Assembly (NCBI RefSeq): GCF_001238275.1 | Contig: NZ_LGTB01000018.1 | Location: forward strand, 62,001 to 126,000 | DNA from: Bradyrhizobium viridifuturi | Lineage (GTDB): Bacteria; Pseudomonadota; Alphaproteobacteria; Rhizobiales; Xanthobacteraceae | Length of the DNA: 64,000 bases | Reading direction: 5' to 3' | Shown here: positions 18,927-30,534 of the stretch, piece by piece | Numbering within the stretch: the first letter of the stretch is position 1 | Layout of the letters: each line of letters opens with the position of its first letter | The notes under the pieces: model-generated | Told to the model about the DNA's origin: nothing | What the model saw: only the letters and a program-made list of their open reading frames with translations | Databases searched by the model: none | Program-made: the position numbers and the translations under genes

Positions 18927-19909
18927 GTGAAGGTGCTTCTGGCCCATACCCCGCAGATGCGCCGCGACTATTACGGCGAGCGCAGCCTGAGCGGCCTGCG
19001 CGCGGTTGCCAACGTCAGGCTGCACGACGGGGACGAGGCGCTCGACGCGGCGGCATTGGTCGAGGCTGCGGCCGATGTCGACATCATCGTCGCCGATCGC
19101 ATGACCGAGGGACCCGGCGAGATCTTCTCGCAGTTGCCAAAGCTGCGCGCCTTCGTGCGCTGTGCGGTCGATATCCGCAACATCGACGTGGCCGCGGCGT
19201 CCGCGGCCGGCGTGCTGGTGACACAGGCGAGCGCCGGCTTCATTCAGTCGGTCGCCGAGCTCGCGCTCGGCTTCATGGTCGATCTGTCGCGCGGCGTCTC
19301 GCGGGCCACTGCGGACTATCACGCGGGCAGAGCGCCTGAGGTCGTGATGGGCCGCCAGCTTGCGGGCAGCACGGTCGGCATCATCGGCTATGGCAGCATC
19401 GGGCGTTATCTCGCCGGGATCGCCAAGCTGCTCGGCATGAACGTGCTGGTCGCCGATCCCTTCGCGATGTCAGATGACCCCGCGATCGCGCATCTGCCGC
19501 TCGACGAACTGCTGGCGCGTGCCGACTATGTCGTCTGCCTCGCGATCGCCAACGCGCAGACCGAGAACCTGATCGGGCAGGCCGCATTGGCGCGGATGCA
19601 GAAGCACGCATTCTTCATCAACCTGTCGCGCGGCAATCTCGTCGACGAGGCGGCGCTGGCGGAGGCGCTGCGCGCTGGCGGCATCGCCGGCGCCGCATTG
19701 GATGTCGCTGCGCGCCCGACCAGATGCCGACGCCGGAACTCGCGAAGCTGCGCAATGTGATCGCAACGCCGCATGTCGGCGGCCTGACGCCACAGGCGAT
19801 CGAGCATCAGTCGTCGGAGACCGTGCGCCAGGTGGCGAAGATCGTCGCGGGCGAGGTGCCCGTCGGCGCCGTCAATGCCGAGCACTGGACGCGGCGGCCG
19901 CGGCTATGA
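18927..19909 (+). CDS. D-2-hydroxyacid dehydrogenase (one-base frameshift near 19712)
   Basis: NAD(P)-dependent oxidoreductase of the D-2-hydroxyacid dehydrogenase family, about 327 residues when repaired. The Rossmann motif GIIGYGSIGRYLAG, an Arg in NLSRGNLVDEAAL and the catalytic His in ATPHVGGLTPQ are present. The frame breaks between ALDV and PDQMPTPEL: one G/C base is missing around 19707-19717, after which the protein continues in another frame to 19909. GTG at 18927, with GGGAG upstream, is the likely start and lies ten bases after the TRAP gene. It probably oxidises or reduces the imported hydroxy- or ketoacid. Sequencing error is likelier than decay. Confidence 0.8.
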
Positions 19910-20072
19910 AAGTTCAACAAGGCGCAATGCCGTCCGCGGGGCTGGACAAGAGCTTCGCATCCAGCCCAAACTTGAGCTTGCGATAACCGCGGCCATGAGC
20001 GCGCGGACAATCAATCAACGGACGTCCCGCAACAAACGACGGGCGCCGAGAGGGAAACAGGGAGTGCATCAC

Positions 20073-21269
20073 ATGGCCATGTCACGCCGTGACGTCTTGT
20101 TGGGCAGCGCTGGCGCATTGGGCGCCGCGTCATTTTCCTTCCCGGCTCCGGCCATCGCACAATCGGAACCGATCAAGATCGGCTGCCTTGCGGCGATCAC
20201 CGGCCCGAGCTCGGCGCCGACCGTCGGCTTCAACCGCGGCGTCAACTTCGCGGTCGATGCCATCAACGGCGCCGGCGGCGTGAAGGGCCGCAAGATCGAG
20301 CTCGTGATGCGCGACACCCAGGGCGACCCGACCAAGGCCGTGAACGCCACGCAGGAGCTGATCAGCCAGGCCAAGGTTCACGCGATCTGGGGGCCGCTGA
20401 ACTCCGGCGAGGCGCTGGCGACGACGCCGATCATGGCGCGTGCCAAGATGCCGGACCTGCACCCCTGCGTGGTCGAGACCCTGATCGATCCGGTCAAGTA
20501 CCCCAACGCGTTCCGCATCGCACCGTCGAACAATCAGTGGGACGATGCCGTGCGCAATTATTGCCTCAAGATCCTCAAGGTGAAGAAGGTCGCGGTGATC
20601 GGCGACACCACCGGGTACGGCGTCACGGCGGTCGGCGCGTCGGTCGCGGCGTTCAAGAAGGACGGCGCCGAGGTGGTCTATCAGGCCAATATCGACGCCA
20701 CCCAGCCCGACATGACGCCGGACATGCTGCGCGCCAAGAATGCCGGCGCCGAGGCGATCGTGGTGTGGAGCGTCTCGACCGGCATGGAGGCGCGCATGTT
20801 CAACACCCGCGCCGCGATGAACTGGGACGTTCCTTTCGTCGGCCACCCATCGATGGCGTCGGGTGAGCTTGCGAGCCTGGTCGCCAAGCCGGAGAACTGG
20901 AAGAAGGTCTATGCGATCGGCTACAAGAGCTGCAGCTACGACAGCGCCGGCAAGCTGCCGCCGAAGAGCGAGGACCTGGTCGCGCGGCTGACCAAGGCCA
21001 ATGTCGCGCTGAACGATACGCTGCTATGGTGGGTCGCGGGCGGCATCGACTGCATCGAGCTGATCGCGAAGGCCGTCGCGGAAAGCGGCTCGACCGACAG
21101 CGCCGGGATCATCAAGTACTGGAACTCGCTGTCGACCTATCCCGGCTATTTCGGCAATTATCGCTTCTCGCCCACCGAGCATAATGGCTATCTGACCGAA
21201 GAGATCGTGATGTCGGAATCGAGCACCGCGAAGAACGGCACCTTCGCGCTGGCGCCGGGGTACACATAG
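20073..21269 (+). CDS. Liv-type ABC transporter substrate-binding protein
   Basis: Periplasmic binding protein of 398 residues, family of LivK/amide/aromatic-acid receptors (Peripla_BP_6). A twin-arginine-type signal (MSRRDVLLGSAG, ending AIAQ) is followed by IKIGCLAAITGPSSAPTVGFNRGV, the usual first strand and ligand region. The ATG at 20073 is preceded by AGGGAG; the much longer open frame upstream overlaps the dehydrogenase and is not used. It heads a livK-H-MG-F run. Family ligands include branched-chain amino acids, urea, amides and aromatic acids; none can be chosen here. Confidence 0.88.
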   Translation: MAMSRRDVLLGSAGALGAASFSFPAPAIAQSEPIKIGCLAAITGPSSAPTVGFNRGVNFAVDAINGAGGVKGRKIELVMRDTQGDPTKAVNATQELISQAKVHAIWGPLNSGEALATTPIMARAKMPDLHPCVVETLIDPVKYPNAFRIAPSNNQWDDAVRNYCLKILKVKKVAVIGDTTGYGVTAVGASVAAFKKDGAEVVYQANIDATQPDMTPDMLRAKNAGAEAIVVWSVSTGMEARMFNTRAAMNWDVPFVGHPSMASGELASLVAKPENWKKVYAIGYKSCSYDSAGKLPPKSEDLVARLTKANVALNDTLLWWVAGGIDCIELIAKAVAESGSTDSAGIIKYWNSLSTYPGYFGNYRFSPTEHNGYLTEEIVMSESSTAKNGTFALAPGYT

Positions 21270-21288
21270 ACGGGCGAGGGCGTAGCCG

Positions 21289-22146
21289 ATGCTTGCCTCG
21301 ATCCTCGCATCCGGTCTCGCGGCGGGCGCGATCTACGCGCTGGTCGGCGTCACCTACAACACGATGTTCTCGACCTCGCGGGTGATGAGCTTCACCGCCG
21401 GCCAGCTCGCGATGCTGGGCGGCGTGTTCGGCTCGATGTTCACGCTGAAGCTCGGCCTGCCGATCGCCGCAGGCTTCGTGCTGACGCTGCTCTGCTGCGC
21501 GATCATCGGGATCGTCACCGAATTCGTCGCGGTGCGGCCGGTGCTCAAGAGCCTCGACCAGCATCTCTACGTGCTCTCGACCTTGGCCGTTGCGCTGATG
21601 ATCCAGCAGGTCACGGCGATCAAATGGGGCACCGAGCCGCAGCCGTTCCCGCGCATCGCGGGATTCGGCGAGGGCGTGCTGGATGAAAAATTCTGGCTGC
21701 CGGTGGTGGCCTGCGCGATCACCATCATCGGCCTCGAATATCTCTACCGCCGCACCCTGGTCGGCCGCGCCTTCCTCGCGATCGCTGAGGACAATTTCGC
21801 GGCGCGGGCGCTCGGCCTGCCGGAGCGCAATCTGCGTGTCGCAAGCTACGCGCTCGCCGGTGTGGTCGGCGGCATCGCCGGATTTTCCGGCGGGCAGTTG
21901 CTGCTCGCCTTCTTCGCCAATGGCGCGCTGCTCAACTTCTACGGCTTCGTGCCGGTGGCGCTCGGCGGGCTCGGCAACAACCGGGGCGCGATCATCGGCG
22001 GGCTGGCGCTCGGCCTGTTCCAGCAGGCGGCGAACTTCCTGGTCGGCGGCATCTTCTCCTCGGTCGCGGTGTTCACGCTGTTCATCGTGGTGCTGCTCGC
22101 CGCGCCGCAAGGGTTGTTCGGCGCCTCGACCGCGCGGAGGGTGTGA
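21289..22146 (+). CDS. livH: Liv-type ABC permease (LivH family)
   Basis: Inner-membrane permease of 285 residues with about eight helices; the start MLASILASGLAAGAIYALVGV and the C-terminal VPVALGGLGNNRGAIIGGLALG are typical of LivH. It pairs with the LivM half of the next protein to form the channel. It overlaps that gene by four bases (ATGA), so translation is coupled. The symbol refers to the family; the substrate may not be a branched-chain amino acid. Confidence 0.88.
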   Translation: MLASILASGLAAGAIYALVGVTYNTMFSTSRVMSFTAGQLAMLGGVFGSMFTLKLGLPIAAGFVLTLLCCAIIGIVTEFVAVRPVLKSLDQHLYVLSTLAVALMIQQVTAIKWGTEPQPFPRIAGFGEGVLDEKFWLPVVACAITIIGLEYLYRRTLVGRAFLAIAEDNFAARALGLPERNLRVASYALAGVVGGIAGFSGGQLLLAFFANGALLNFYGFVPVALGGLGNNRGAIIGGLALGLFQQAANFLVGGIFSSVAVFTLFIVVLLAAPQGLFGASTARRV

Positions 22147-23925
22147 TGACGGCGGTCGCCACCACTCAGCCGCAGACCGGAAGCGGCGCATGGCGCGCAA
22201 CGCTGCCGCACGTTCTGCCCTTCGTCGGCATTTTGCTGGCCGCCGTGCTGCTGCCCTTCGTCAGCAATGATTACTGGGTGCTGATCGGCACCCGGATGGC
22301 GATCTACTGGGTGCTGGTGTCCGGCCTCAATCTGGTGGTCGGCTTTGCCGGCCACCTCGCGATCGGCTATGTCGCATTGCTGACGCTCGGGGCCTACGCC
22401 ACCAGCGTGCTGGTCGCCGGCAATGTGATGCCCGCGCTTCCGGTGTTTGCGGCGCTGCCGATCGCCGGCCTGATCGGCGCGGTGTTCGGCGTGATCGTCG
22501 GCCTGCCGGCGTTGCGCCTGCGCACCTTCTACTTCGCGATGTCGACCTTGGGCTTTGCGACCATCGTGACCCAGATCGCGCTGGCCTGGCAGAGCGTGAC
22601 CGGCGGCGGCATCGGTATATCAGGCCCGGAATTCCCGGCGCCGTTCAACACGCCGTGGGGATTCTACGCGCTGTGCATCGGCTTTGCGGTCGTCACCACC
22701 TGGATGAGTGCCAATGTCGCGCGCAGCCGGTTCGGCCGCGCGCTGATCGCGGTGCGGGACGCCGAGGTCGCTGCCGAGGCCAGCGGCATCTCCAAGCCGA
22801 AGATGCTGATCGCGATCTTCCTGTTCGCGGGTGCGCTGGCGGCGATCGCCGGCGGCCTGTTCGCGACCCTGCAGACCTACATCACGCCCGACGCGTTCAC
22901 CTTCGATCTGTCGGTGCTGTTCTTCATCGCGATCCTGATCGGCGGCCGCAGCTCGATCCTCGGGCCGATGCTCGGCACCATTATCCTGACCATCCTGCCC
23001 GAGATCGCCGCGCCGCTGGCGGCCTGGTCGACCTTCCTCTACGCGGTGCTGCTGCTCCTGATCGTGCTGGTGATGCCCGGCGGCATCGCGGCGCTGCTCG
23101 ACTTCCGCAACCGCCGTCCGCTCGCCAGCAACCGCGCCATCGTGCCGCGCCCGGCCGCGCTCGCCGACATCGTGCGGCGGCGCGACGGCGGCAAGACGCT
23201 GCAGCTGCGCCGCATCGCGCTGAGCTTCGGCAATGTGAAGGCGATCGACGGCCTCGACCTCGACGTCGCGCCGGGCCAGATCCACGGCCTGATCGGCCCC
23301 AACGGCAGCGGCAAGACCACAACGCTGAACGTGATCTCGGGCTATTACGCCGCGAAGGCCGGCACCATGACGCTCGGCGACGAGATGTTGCCCCCGGGCG
23401 AGCCGGTCAGGCGCGCGGCCTGCGGCATCGCGCGCACCTTCCAGACGCCGCGCGTGATCGGCGAAGCCTCGGTGCTGGAGAACGTCATGATCGGCGGCTC
23501 GATCGAGGGCAGGGCCAATTTCGTCGAGGCGATGCTGGCGCTGCCGCGCAACGGCGCCGACGAACGAATGCTGGCCGCCAAGGCGCGCGCGCTGCTCGGC
23601 GTCGTCGGGCTCGAGGCGCTCAGCGATGTGCGCGCCGACCGCCTGCAGCACAGCGAGCTGCGCTTCATCGAGATAGCTCGCGCGCTGATGCTCGATCCGG
23701 ACTTCCTGCTGCTCGACGAGCCCGCGGCCGGCCTCTCCAACGACGAGATCGAGCGGCTCGCCAGTCTGATCAAGGCGGTCTGCGGCCGCGGCACCGGCGT
23801 GCTGCTGGTCGAGCATCATGCCGATCTGATCTTCGATATCTGCCACCAGGTCACCGTGCTCAACCTCGGCCGCACGCTGGCGGCGGGAACGCCGGCGGAG
23901 ATCCGCGTCCACAAGGAGGTCGTCA

Positions 23926-23945
<20 letters not shown>
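22143..23945 (+). CDS. Fused Liv-type permease-ATPase (LivM-LivG)
   Basis: A 600-residue fusion: residues about 20-325 are the LivM permease (GLNLVVGFAGHLAIGYVALLTLGAYA, VGLPALRLRTFYFAMSTLGF) and about 345-600 the LivG ATPase. Walker A is GPNGSGKTT and Walker B FLLLDEPAAGLS, but the ABC signature, usually LSxGQ/E, reads LQHSELR, lacking the conserved Ser and Gly. That suggests one weak ATP site, with LivF supplying the canonical one. It overlaps livH by four bases and the livF start by 20. Confidence 0.9.
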
Positions 23946-24672
<727 letters not shown>

Positions 24673-24814
24673 GGCCGACTTCCCCGCCCGCTCAAAACTC
24701 GGGCTTGGCGCGCGGCGCCGTTTCTGGCTTGATTGCCCGGTGGGTCTGGCCTCATGGTCGTGTTAGAGTGCACCGGAATCCGCAAGCGGACAGTGTATCG
24801 GGAGGGTAGTGTTC

Positions 24815-27800
24815 ATGCTGTGCCCGGCCTGTCGATCCGAGACCCTGGCAGAGGACGGTGTCTGCCGGTCGTGCGGGCTGAGCTTCTCCGCCGTCTGTCC
24901 GAACTGCCAGCATCCAAATCTCGAGACCGCGCGGTTCTGCGGCGCCTGCGGCGAACGTCTGGACCAGGTCCAGCCGCTCGGGGAGCGCAAGGTCGTCACC
25001 GTGATGTTCGCCGATATCGTCGGCTCAACGGAGCTCATCGGCGACAATGATCCCGAACTTGCGCTCGACCGCCTTCCGCCCGCGCTGGCGCGGATGGGCA
25101 GTGCGGTCCAGCAGTATCACGGCACGATCATGCGCAACATGGGCGACGGGCTGATGGTGATCTTCGGCGTCCCCCACGCCCAGGAGGATCACGCGCTGCG
25201 TGCCTGTCAGGCCGCACTCGCCATGGTCCAGTCCTCGCGCGACAACGGCATCGGGTTGCGGGTCGGCATCCACTCCGGAGAGATCGTCGCCGGTGTGCCG
25301 GACAAGTTCACGAAAGAGCAGGGCGTCTACGGCGCTGCCGTTCACCTTGCGAGCCGGCTCGAGCACATGGCGCAGCCGGGCGACATCTGCGTCACCGAAT
25401 CGACGTTCAAGCTCGTGCAGGGATCCTGCGATGGGCGCGCGCTCGGCCATCAGGACGTCAAGGGATTTCCGCGGCCGGTCGCGGTCTACCGCCTGATCGG
25501 AATGAAGCCGGCGCGCGCGCCATTCCGCGATGCCGTCGTCGGCGCCTATCGCGGCCGCGATGCCGAGCTGGCCGTCCTGCACGACGCCTTTGCGGGCGCC
25601 GAGCGTGGGGAGGGCAAGGCGATCGGCATCTCGGCGGCGCCCGGCCTCGGCAAGAGCCGGTTGTGCTTCGAATTTGCGCGGGTCGCCAGGGAGCGCCTGG
25701 TGCCGGTGCAGGAGGCTCGGGCTTCGCCCTACGATCACTCCGGTCCGTTGCAGCCGCTGCTGGAATTCTTCCGCAACTTCTTCCGGATTGCGTCCACCGA
25801 CGATGCGGAAACTGCGCGCGCCAAGATCGCGACGCGGATCGAATCCTCGGTCCCGCATCTGATGGACGACGTTGCGTTGCTCTCCGATTTCCTCGGCATC
25901 CGCGACGCGCAGGCGGCGGCGCCCGCGATGGATCCGAAGGTGCGGCACGCACGGCTCGTCAATCTGGTCGCGAGTCTGGTCCGTGACGGCACTCGCACCC
26001 CGTCGGTGATCATCATCGAGGACATTCACTGGCTGGACGAAGCGAGCATCGAGTTCGTTTCGGCGCTGGTGAATGTCGTGCATATCAGCCGCGCCCTGAT
26101 CATCCTGACCTATCGCCCGACCTACCAGGCACCCTGGACCGACGGCCCCGGATTCCGGGAGCTGCGGCTCGACGAACTCCGCGACGAGGACGTGTCCGCC
26201 CTGACGCGCGATCTGGTCGGCGACCACCCGTCGACCGCCCCGGTACGCGACCGCATCGTCGAGCGGAGCGGGGGCAATCCGTTCTTTGCCGAGGAGCTCA
26301 TCCGCTCGCTGGTCGACAGCGGCGAGCTCGACGGCGGCCGGGTCATTATGAGGCATTCGGCCAATCGCCGACCGAGACCTTGCCGGCGACGGTTCAAACC
26401 GTGATCGGCGCGCGCATCGATCGGCTCGCGCCGGCGGACAAGGAGGTCCTGCAGGTTGGCGCCACGATCGGCCGGGAGTTTCCGCTGCCGGTGCTTGCCG
26501 AGGTCACGCGGGCCCATGCGCCCAACCTCTCCGACATCCTCGGCCGTCTGCTGGAAGTCGAACTGATTGAGAATGTGCCCGGCGAGACCGGGCAGGAACG
26601 CTTCGCTTTCCGCCATCCGCTGATCCAGGAGGTTGCCTACGCCATGCAGCTGCGCAGCCGGCGGGTCGAGCTGCATGCCGCGGTCGCCAGGGCGCTCGAA
26701 CGCTTCCACCACAACCAGCTCAGCGAATATGCCGACCCGATCGCCCATCATTTCGAGGCTGCAAAGGATTATGGGCCGGCGGCCGCCTACACCGCCCGCG
26801 CAGCGGCCTGGATCGGGACCACCAATTCCCGCCTGGCGATGAAGGCATGGGTGAAGGTCCGACTATTGCTGCAATCGCTGCCTCATGCGCCCGAGACCGA
26901 TCGGCTGCGCATGCACGCGTCGGGGCAGATCGTGAGCCTCGGCTGGCGCGAGGGAATGAGCGCGGAGGAAGCTGCGCCATTCCACACCGAGGCGCTGGAT
27001 ATGGCGCGGCAATTGAAGGACTCGGTTTCGGAAATGCTGATCCTGGCCGGCTATGGCCGGGTCATGGCCTGCACCGGCTCGGCGGACGAATACGTGGGGC
27101 AAGTGCTGCACGCGATCGAGGTCTGCGAAGACCCGAGCATCAGGACCATCTTGCATGTGTTCCTGTGTCAGGCCTACGGCTATGCCGGCAAGCTTCGGGA
27201 AGCGCTCGCAGCCGGCGAGACCGCGCTCAAGCAAGTCTCGAGCATCGAGGAATCCCACGAAGCGCAGCTTGGCTTCAATGTTGAACGATGGGTTGAGAGC
27301 CTGTATGCGCGGTTGCTGGTGCGCACGGGCAGTTTCGATCTTGCGCGGGAGAATATCGCCAAACTGGTTGCCAGCGAGAGTGGACATCCCGATCCGGCTG
27401 TCCTGTTCATTCCGCATCATGCCGGAGTCGAAATGGCCTGGCTGACGCGGGACGAAAAGCTCGCCGATCTTCACAGCCAGCGTATCGAGGAGATCGCCAG
27501 CAGAAACAACACGCCCTATGTTGCAGTGTATGCGAGCGTCTGCCGCGGACTGGCGTCGTCGCTCGCGGGAGACCACGTTGCGGCGATCCAGAAGCTTGAA
27601 TCGGCGATCCGGCTCGCGCGGGAGGCTTTCGCCGGCCTCGAATATGAAAGCGACATGCTGGCATTCCGCGCCGAAATTCATCTAAGGAGCAACAGTCTGA
27701 CCGCCGCTTTCGGCGCTGCTGAGCAGGGAATCGCGGTCGCGCGGGAGCGGCAGGCGCGGCTCGCCGAATGTCGCTCGACGCTGGTGCTGGCGCAGATAGT

Positions 27801-27951
27801 CAGCACGGATCGCTTGCGCTATCCGCAGTATCAGCTGAGCGAGCTGCTTGCGCGCGCCCGGTATCTCATCGAGGAGACCGGCGCGCAGCCTTACGAGAGC
27901 CTGTTCCCGGTCGTGCAGTCGGCGGCGGCGTCTTGCGGACAAGAAGCGTGA
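24815..27951 (+). CDS. Zinc-ribbon/class III cyclase/AAA ATPase/TPR protein (one-base frameshift near 26341)
   Basis: Large signalling-type protein, about 1045 residues when repaired. In order: two zinc-ribbon Cys pairs (CPAC..CRSCG and CPNC..CGACG, residues 1-50); a class III adenylate/guanylate cyclase domain (about 58-200: VTVMFADIVGSTEL, GDGLMVIFG); an AAA-type ATPase (Walker A in SAAPGLGKSR about 275; Walker B IIIEDIHWLDEAS); and helical TPR-like repeats to the end. The frame shifts at about 26340-26342, where one G of a GGGG run seems lost (DGGR then GHYEAFGQ). Start at 24815 is set by GGGAGGG. Nucleotide product and trigger are unknown. The 3' end overlaps the convergent methyltransferase gene by 86 bases. 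Confidence 0.82.
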
Positions 27952-28543
27952 ATTCCCGCAACCCGTAGCCGGTGATCAATTCGACGCGGCCGAACCGTTC
28001 GCAGAACGGCGTCCAGCGCTCGGGCACGGTGCGATACAGTCCCGCCTCGGCAGTGGCGTCATCGCGGGGCAGCATGAAATTGACGGCAAAGCCGATCCGG
28101 CTGCTGGCCTCGAGGTCGGTGAGGATCGCCTCGACATAGGCTTCCCATTCCGGGACGGGATGGCCGAGCCGGACATTCAAGGTCCCGCTCACGAGCGAGT
28201 AGTCGGCCAGCGCGCCGCATTGCGAACCCACGGCGAACACGGCCCGGCGGTTGTTGGCCCAGCGGACGCGCGCGGCATCGACCATCGCCGGCGAGATGTC
28301 GATGCCGCGATAGGTCACGACGGCATCGCCATGCCGCATCGCCAGGAACTCGAGCAGCGCGCCGTAACCGCAGCCGAAATCGTTCAGGCTGAACGGTTGC
28401 CCGAAATGACAGAGCTTCAGCAGCTGCACGAAGCGCAGATATTGCGACACCACGTTCGGCCAATCGACCCCGAGCGGGGTCGGGCCGTGACGTTGCAACG
28501 TTCCCGAATAATAGTTGCGAACCTTGGTCTGCAGTTCGCGCAT
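27866..28543 (-). CDS. SAM-dependent methyltransferase
   Basis: A 225-residue class I methyltransferase. Motif I is LNDFGCGYGALLEFL (about 52-66), the acidic residue of motif II is in YRGIDISPAMVDAAR, and a later segment contains VSGTLNVRLG. The C-terminus is a basic low-complexity tail (ARPGTGSRKAARRSPR) encoded in the part that overlaps the end of the cyclase gene on the other strand. The substrate is unknown. It follows the unknown gene to its right on the same strand and may be co-transcribed with it. Confidence 0.78.
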   Translation of the reverse strand: MRELQTKVRNYYSGTLQRHGPTPLGVDWPNVVSQYLRFVQLLKLCHFGQPFSLNDFGCGYGALLEFLAMRHGDAVVTYRGIDISPAMVDAARVRWANNRRAVFAVGSQCGALADYSLVSGTLNVRLGHPVPEWEAYVEAILTDLEASSRIGFAVNFMLPRDDATAEAGLYRTVPERWTPFCERFGRVELITGYGLREFTLLVRKTPPPTARPGTGSRKAARRSPR

Positions 28544-28558
28544 CGTGCCGGTGTCGCG

Positions 28559-29037
28559 CTATTTCTTCTTGCGCTTGCCGGCCTTGGGACGGTGGGCGCT
28601 GATCGTCGGGACCGAGATCGTCAGAAGCCCTTGCTGGAAAAGCTCAGGACGCGATCGCCGTTCGTGATCTGTACGATTCCCTTCGGGTGCTCCCCGGGAT
28701 GCCAGGTGAAGAACACCGGCATCGCCCTGCCGCTTTCGAGATTTCCCTGCAGTGACGCGACGATCTGGTCGTGTCCGTTCTTCCGCGAGGCCTTGCCGTC
28801 GATCGATGCGCCGGTCTTCTTCAGCAGCTTCAGGTACCGGAAAAATCCGTGGCGATCGGCTTCGCCGACCGGCGCGATGTTGAGAAGGCCAAAGGACATC
28901 TGCAGCGTGTGCTGCGACGAGAATACCTTGAACTCCTTCTGAAACTGGATCATCTCGTCCAGTGCTTCGCCAATGAATCGGGAATTCAACTGCTCCTGAA
29001 CGTGCGGGACGTACCCGTCGGCAACCAATCCGCCCAT
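28559..29037 (-). CDS. Unknown protein with Lys-rich tail (probable one-base frameshift near 28623)
   Basis: I do not recognise this protein. The strong AGGAGG before an ATG at 29037 fixes the start; a second ATG 24 bases upstream has no ribosome site. The uninterrupted frame gives 138 residues ending SFSSKGF at 28621. If one C is missing there, the protein continues LTISVPTISAHRPKAGKRKKK to a stop at 28559 (159 residues), giving a natural basic tail. The N-terminal half looks helical (EALDEMIQFQKEFKVFSS); the C-terminal half alternates strands. No signal peptide. It ends 15 bases before the methyltransferase gene. Confidence 0.6.
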
Positions 29038-29241
29038 GGAAATTCCTCCTGAAAAGGACATGATAACCCGCTTCGCGGTCTCCGGCCAGTCGCGAAGTCA
29101 CAAACTGCCAAACCTACAATCATCGGTTGGTACAATTGTCTATGAATTGCTTCACAAATTTGGCCGTGCATTATGCACGACCACGTGTTTCCCCTTTGCT
29201 CGGTCGCACCCGTCCCGGTGCGCCACTTCGATAGTCATGCC

Positions 29242-30534
29242 ATGCGGCTTCCATTCTTCTACGGCTGGGTCATCGTCGCGGTGACATTCGTCACCATGGC
29301 GATCGGCGTCAACGCGCGGACGGCATTCTCGCTGTTCTATCCGCCGATCATCTCCGAGTTCGGCTGGGAGCGCGGCGTCACGGCCGGCGCATTCTCGTTC
29401 GGCTTTGTCGCCTCCGCGATCGCAAGCCCGCTGATCGGCCGCCTGATGGACCGCCGCGGGCCACGCGCAGTGATGGAGCTTGGTGTCCTGTTGATGGGTT
29501 CAGGCCTGCTGCTGGCGCCGCTGACCACGCAACCCTGGCACCTCTATCTCACCATCGGCGTGCTGGTCGGGTCCGGCAGCGTCTGCCTCGGATATTCCGG
29601 CCAATCGCTGTTCGTGCCGAACTGGTTCACCCGCCGCCGCGGGCTCGCGATCGGGCTCGCCTTCGCCGGCGTCGGCATCGGATCGGTGACGCTGCTGCCA
29701 TGGGTGCAGCACATGATCGAGCACACCGGCTGGCGCACCGCCTGCACCGCGATGGGGATCATGGTGCTGGTCGTGCTGGCGCCGATCAACCTGCTGCTGC
29801 ACAAGCGGCCCGAGGACATCGGGCTGCAGCCGGACGGCGATGCGTCGCCGACCGCCACGTCAGCGAAACCGGCATCGAACATCGTCGATCCGGTATGGGC
29901 CGGCACCGACTGGACTCTGCCGCGCGCGCTGCGCACCGCGCGGTTCTGGTGGATCGCAACCGGCTATTTCTGCGGCCTGTACATCTGGTACGCGGTGCAG
30001 GTGCACCAGACCAAATTCCTGCTCGACATCGGCTTCAGCTCCAATGTCGGCGTCTGGGCGCTCGGCGTCGTCAGCCTGCTCGGGATTCCCGGCCAGATCT
30101 GGCTCGGGCATCTGTCCGATCGCATCGGCCGCGAATGGGTGTGGGCGATCTCCTGCTTCGGCTTCGTGATCTGCTTCGCCGCGCTCGCGGCGCTGAAATA
30201 CTGGCCGAGCATGACGCTGATCTACCTCATGGTCTTCACCCAGGGCGCGCTCGGCTATGGCCTGACTTCCGTGATGGGACCGGTGGTGCTCGAGATATTC
30301 CAGGGCAAGCATTACGGCAGCATCTTCGGCACGGTGATGCTGGCAGCGCTCGCCGGCGGGGCCGCAGGCCCGTGGATCACGGGACAGCTCTATGATCTCT
30401 CCGGCAGCTACACCAGCGCGTTCCTGCTCGGCATTGCCGTCAGCCTGCTGTCGGCGCTCGCGATCTGGCAGGCTTCGCCGCGCAAGGTCCGCGCTGTCGC
30501 CGGACAGATGCACAAGGTCGCAAGCGCGGCCTAA
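29242..30534 (+). CDS. MFS transporter (oxalate/formate antiporter-like)
   Basis: Twelve-helix major facilitator protein, 430 residues from the chosen start. RLMDRRGPRAVMELG is the loop 2-3 motif (GRLxDRxGxR type) and LGHLSDRIGREWVW its counterpart between helices 8 and 9; the N-terminus FFYGWVIVAVTF resembles the OFA (oxalate:formate antiporter) and monocarboxylate group. Neither ATG (29242, or 29173, which would add 23 residues) has a strong ribosome site; I prefer 29242 because MRLPFFYGW begins directly at helix 1. The gene ends directly at a palindromic repeat. The substrate is unknown, probably an organic anion. Confidence 0.82.
   Translation: MRLPFFYGWVIVAVTFVTMAIGVNARTAFSLFYPPIISEFGWERGVTAGAFSFGFVASAIASPLIGRLMDRRGPRAVMELGVLLMGSGLLLAPLTTQPWHLYLTIGVLVGSGSVCLGYSGQSLFVPNWFTRRRGLAIGLAFAGVGIGSVTLLPWVQHMIEHTGWRTACTAMGIMVLVVLAPINLLLHKRPEDIGLQPDGDASPTATSAKPASNIVDPVWAGTDWTLPRALRTARFWWIATGYFCGLYIWYAVQVHQTKFLLDIGFSSNVGVWALGVVSLLGIPGQIWLGHLSDRIGREWVWAISCFGFVICFAALAALKYWPSMTLIYLMVFTQGALGYGLTSVMGPVVLEIFQGKHYGSIFGTVMLAALAGGAAGPWITGQLYDLSGSYTSAFLLGIAVSLLSALAIWQASPRKVRAVAGQMHKVASAA

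Noticed and set aside
22620..23912. 430-residue minus-strand ORF over the Liv fusion gene
   Set aside because: Shadow of livMG with Arg/Gln/Asp-rich composition and no recognisable domain.
29132..29139. ACAATTGT palindrome upstream of the MFS gene as an operator
   Set aside because: Eight bases of symmetry are too little evidence on their own and no regulator gene is adjacent.
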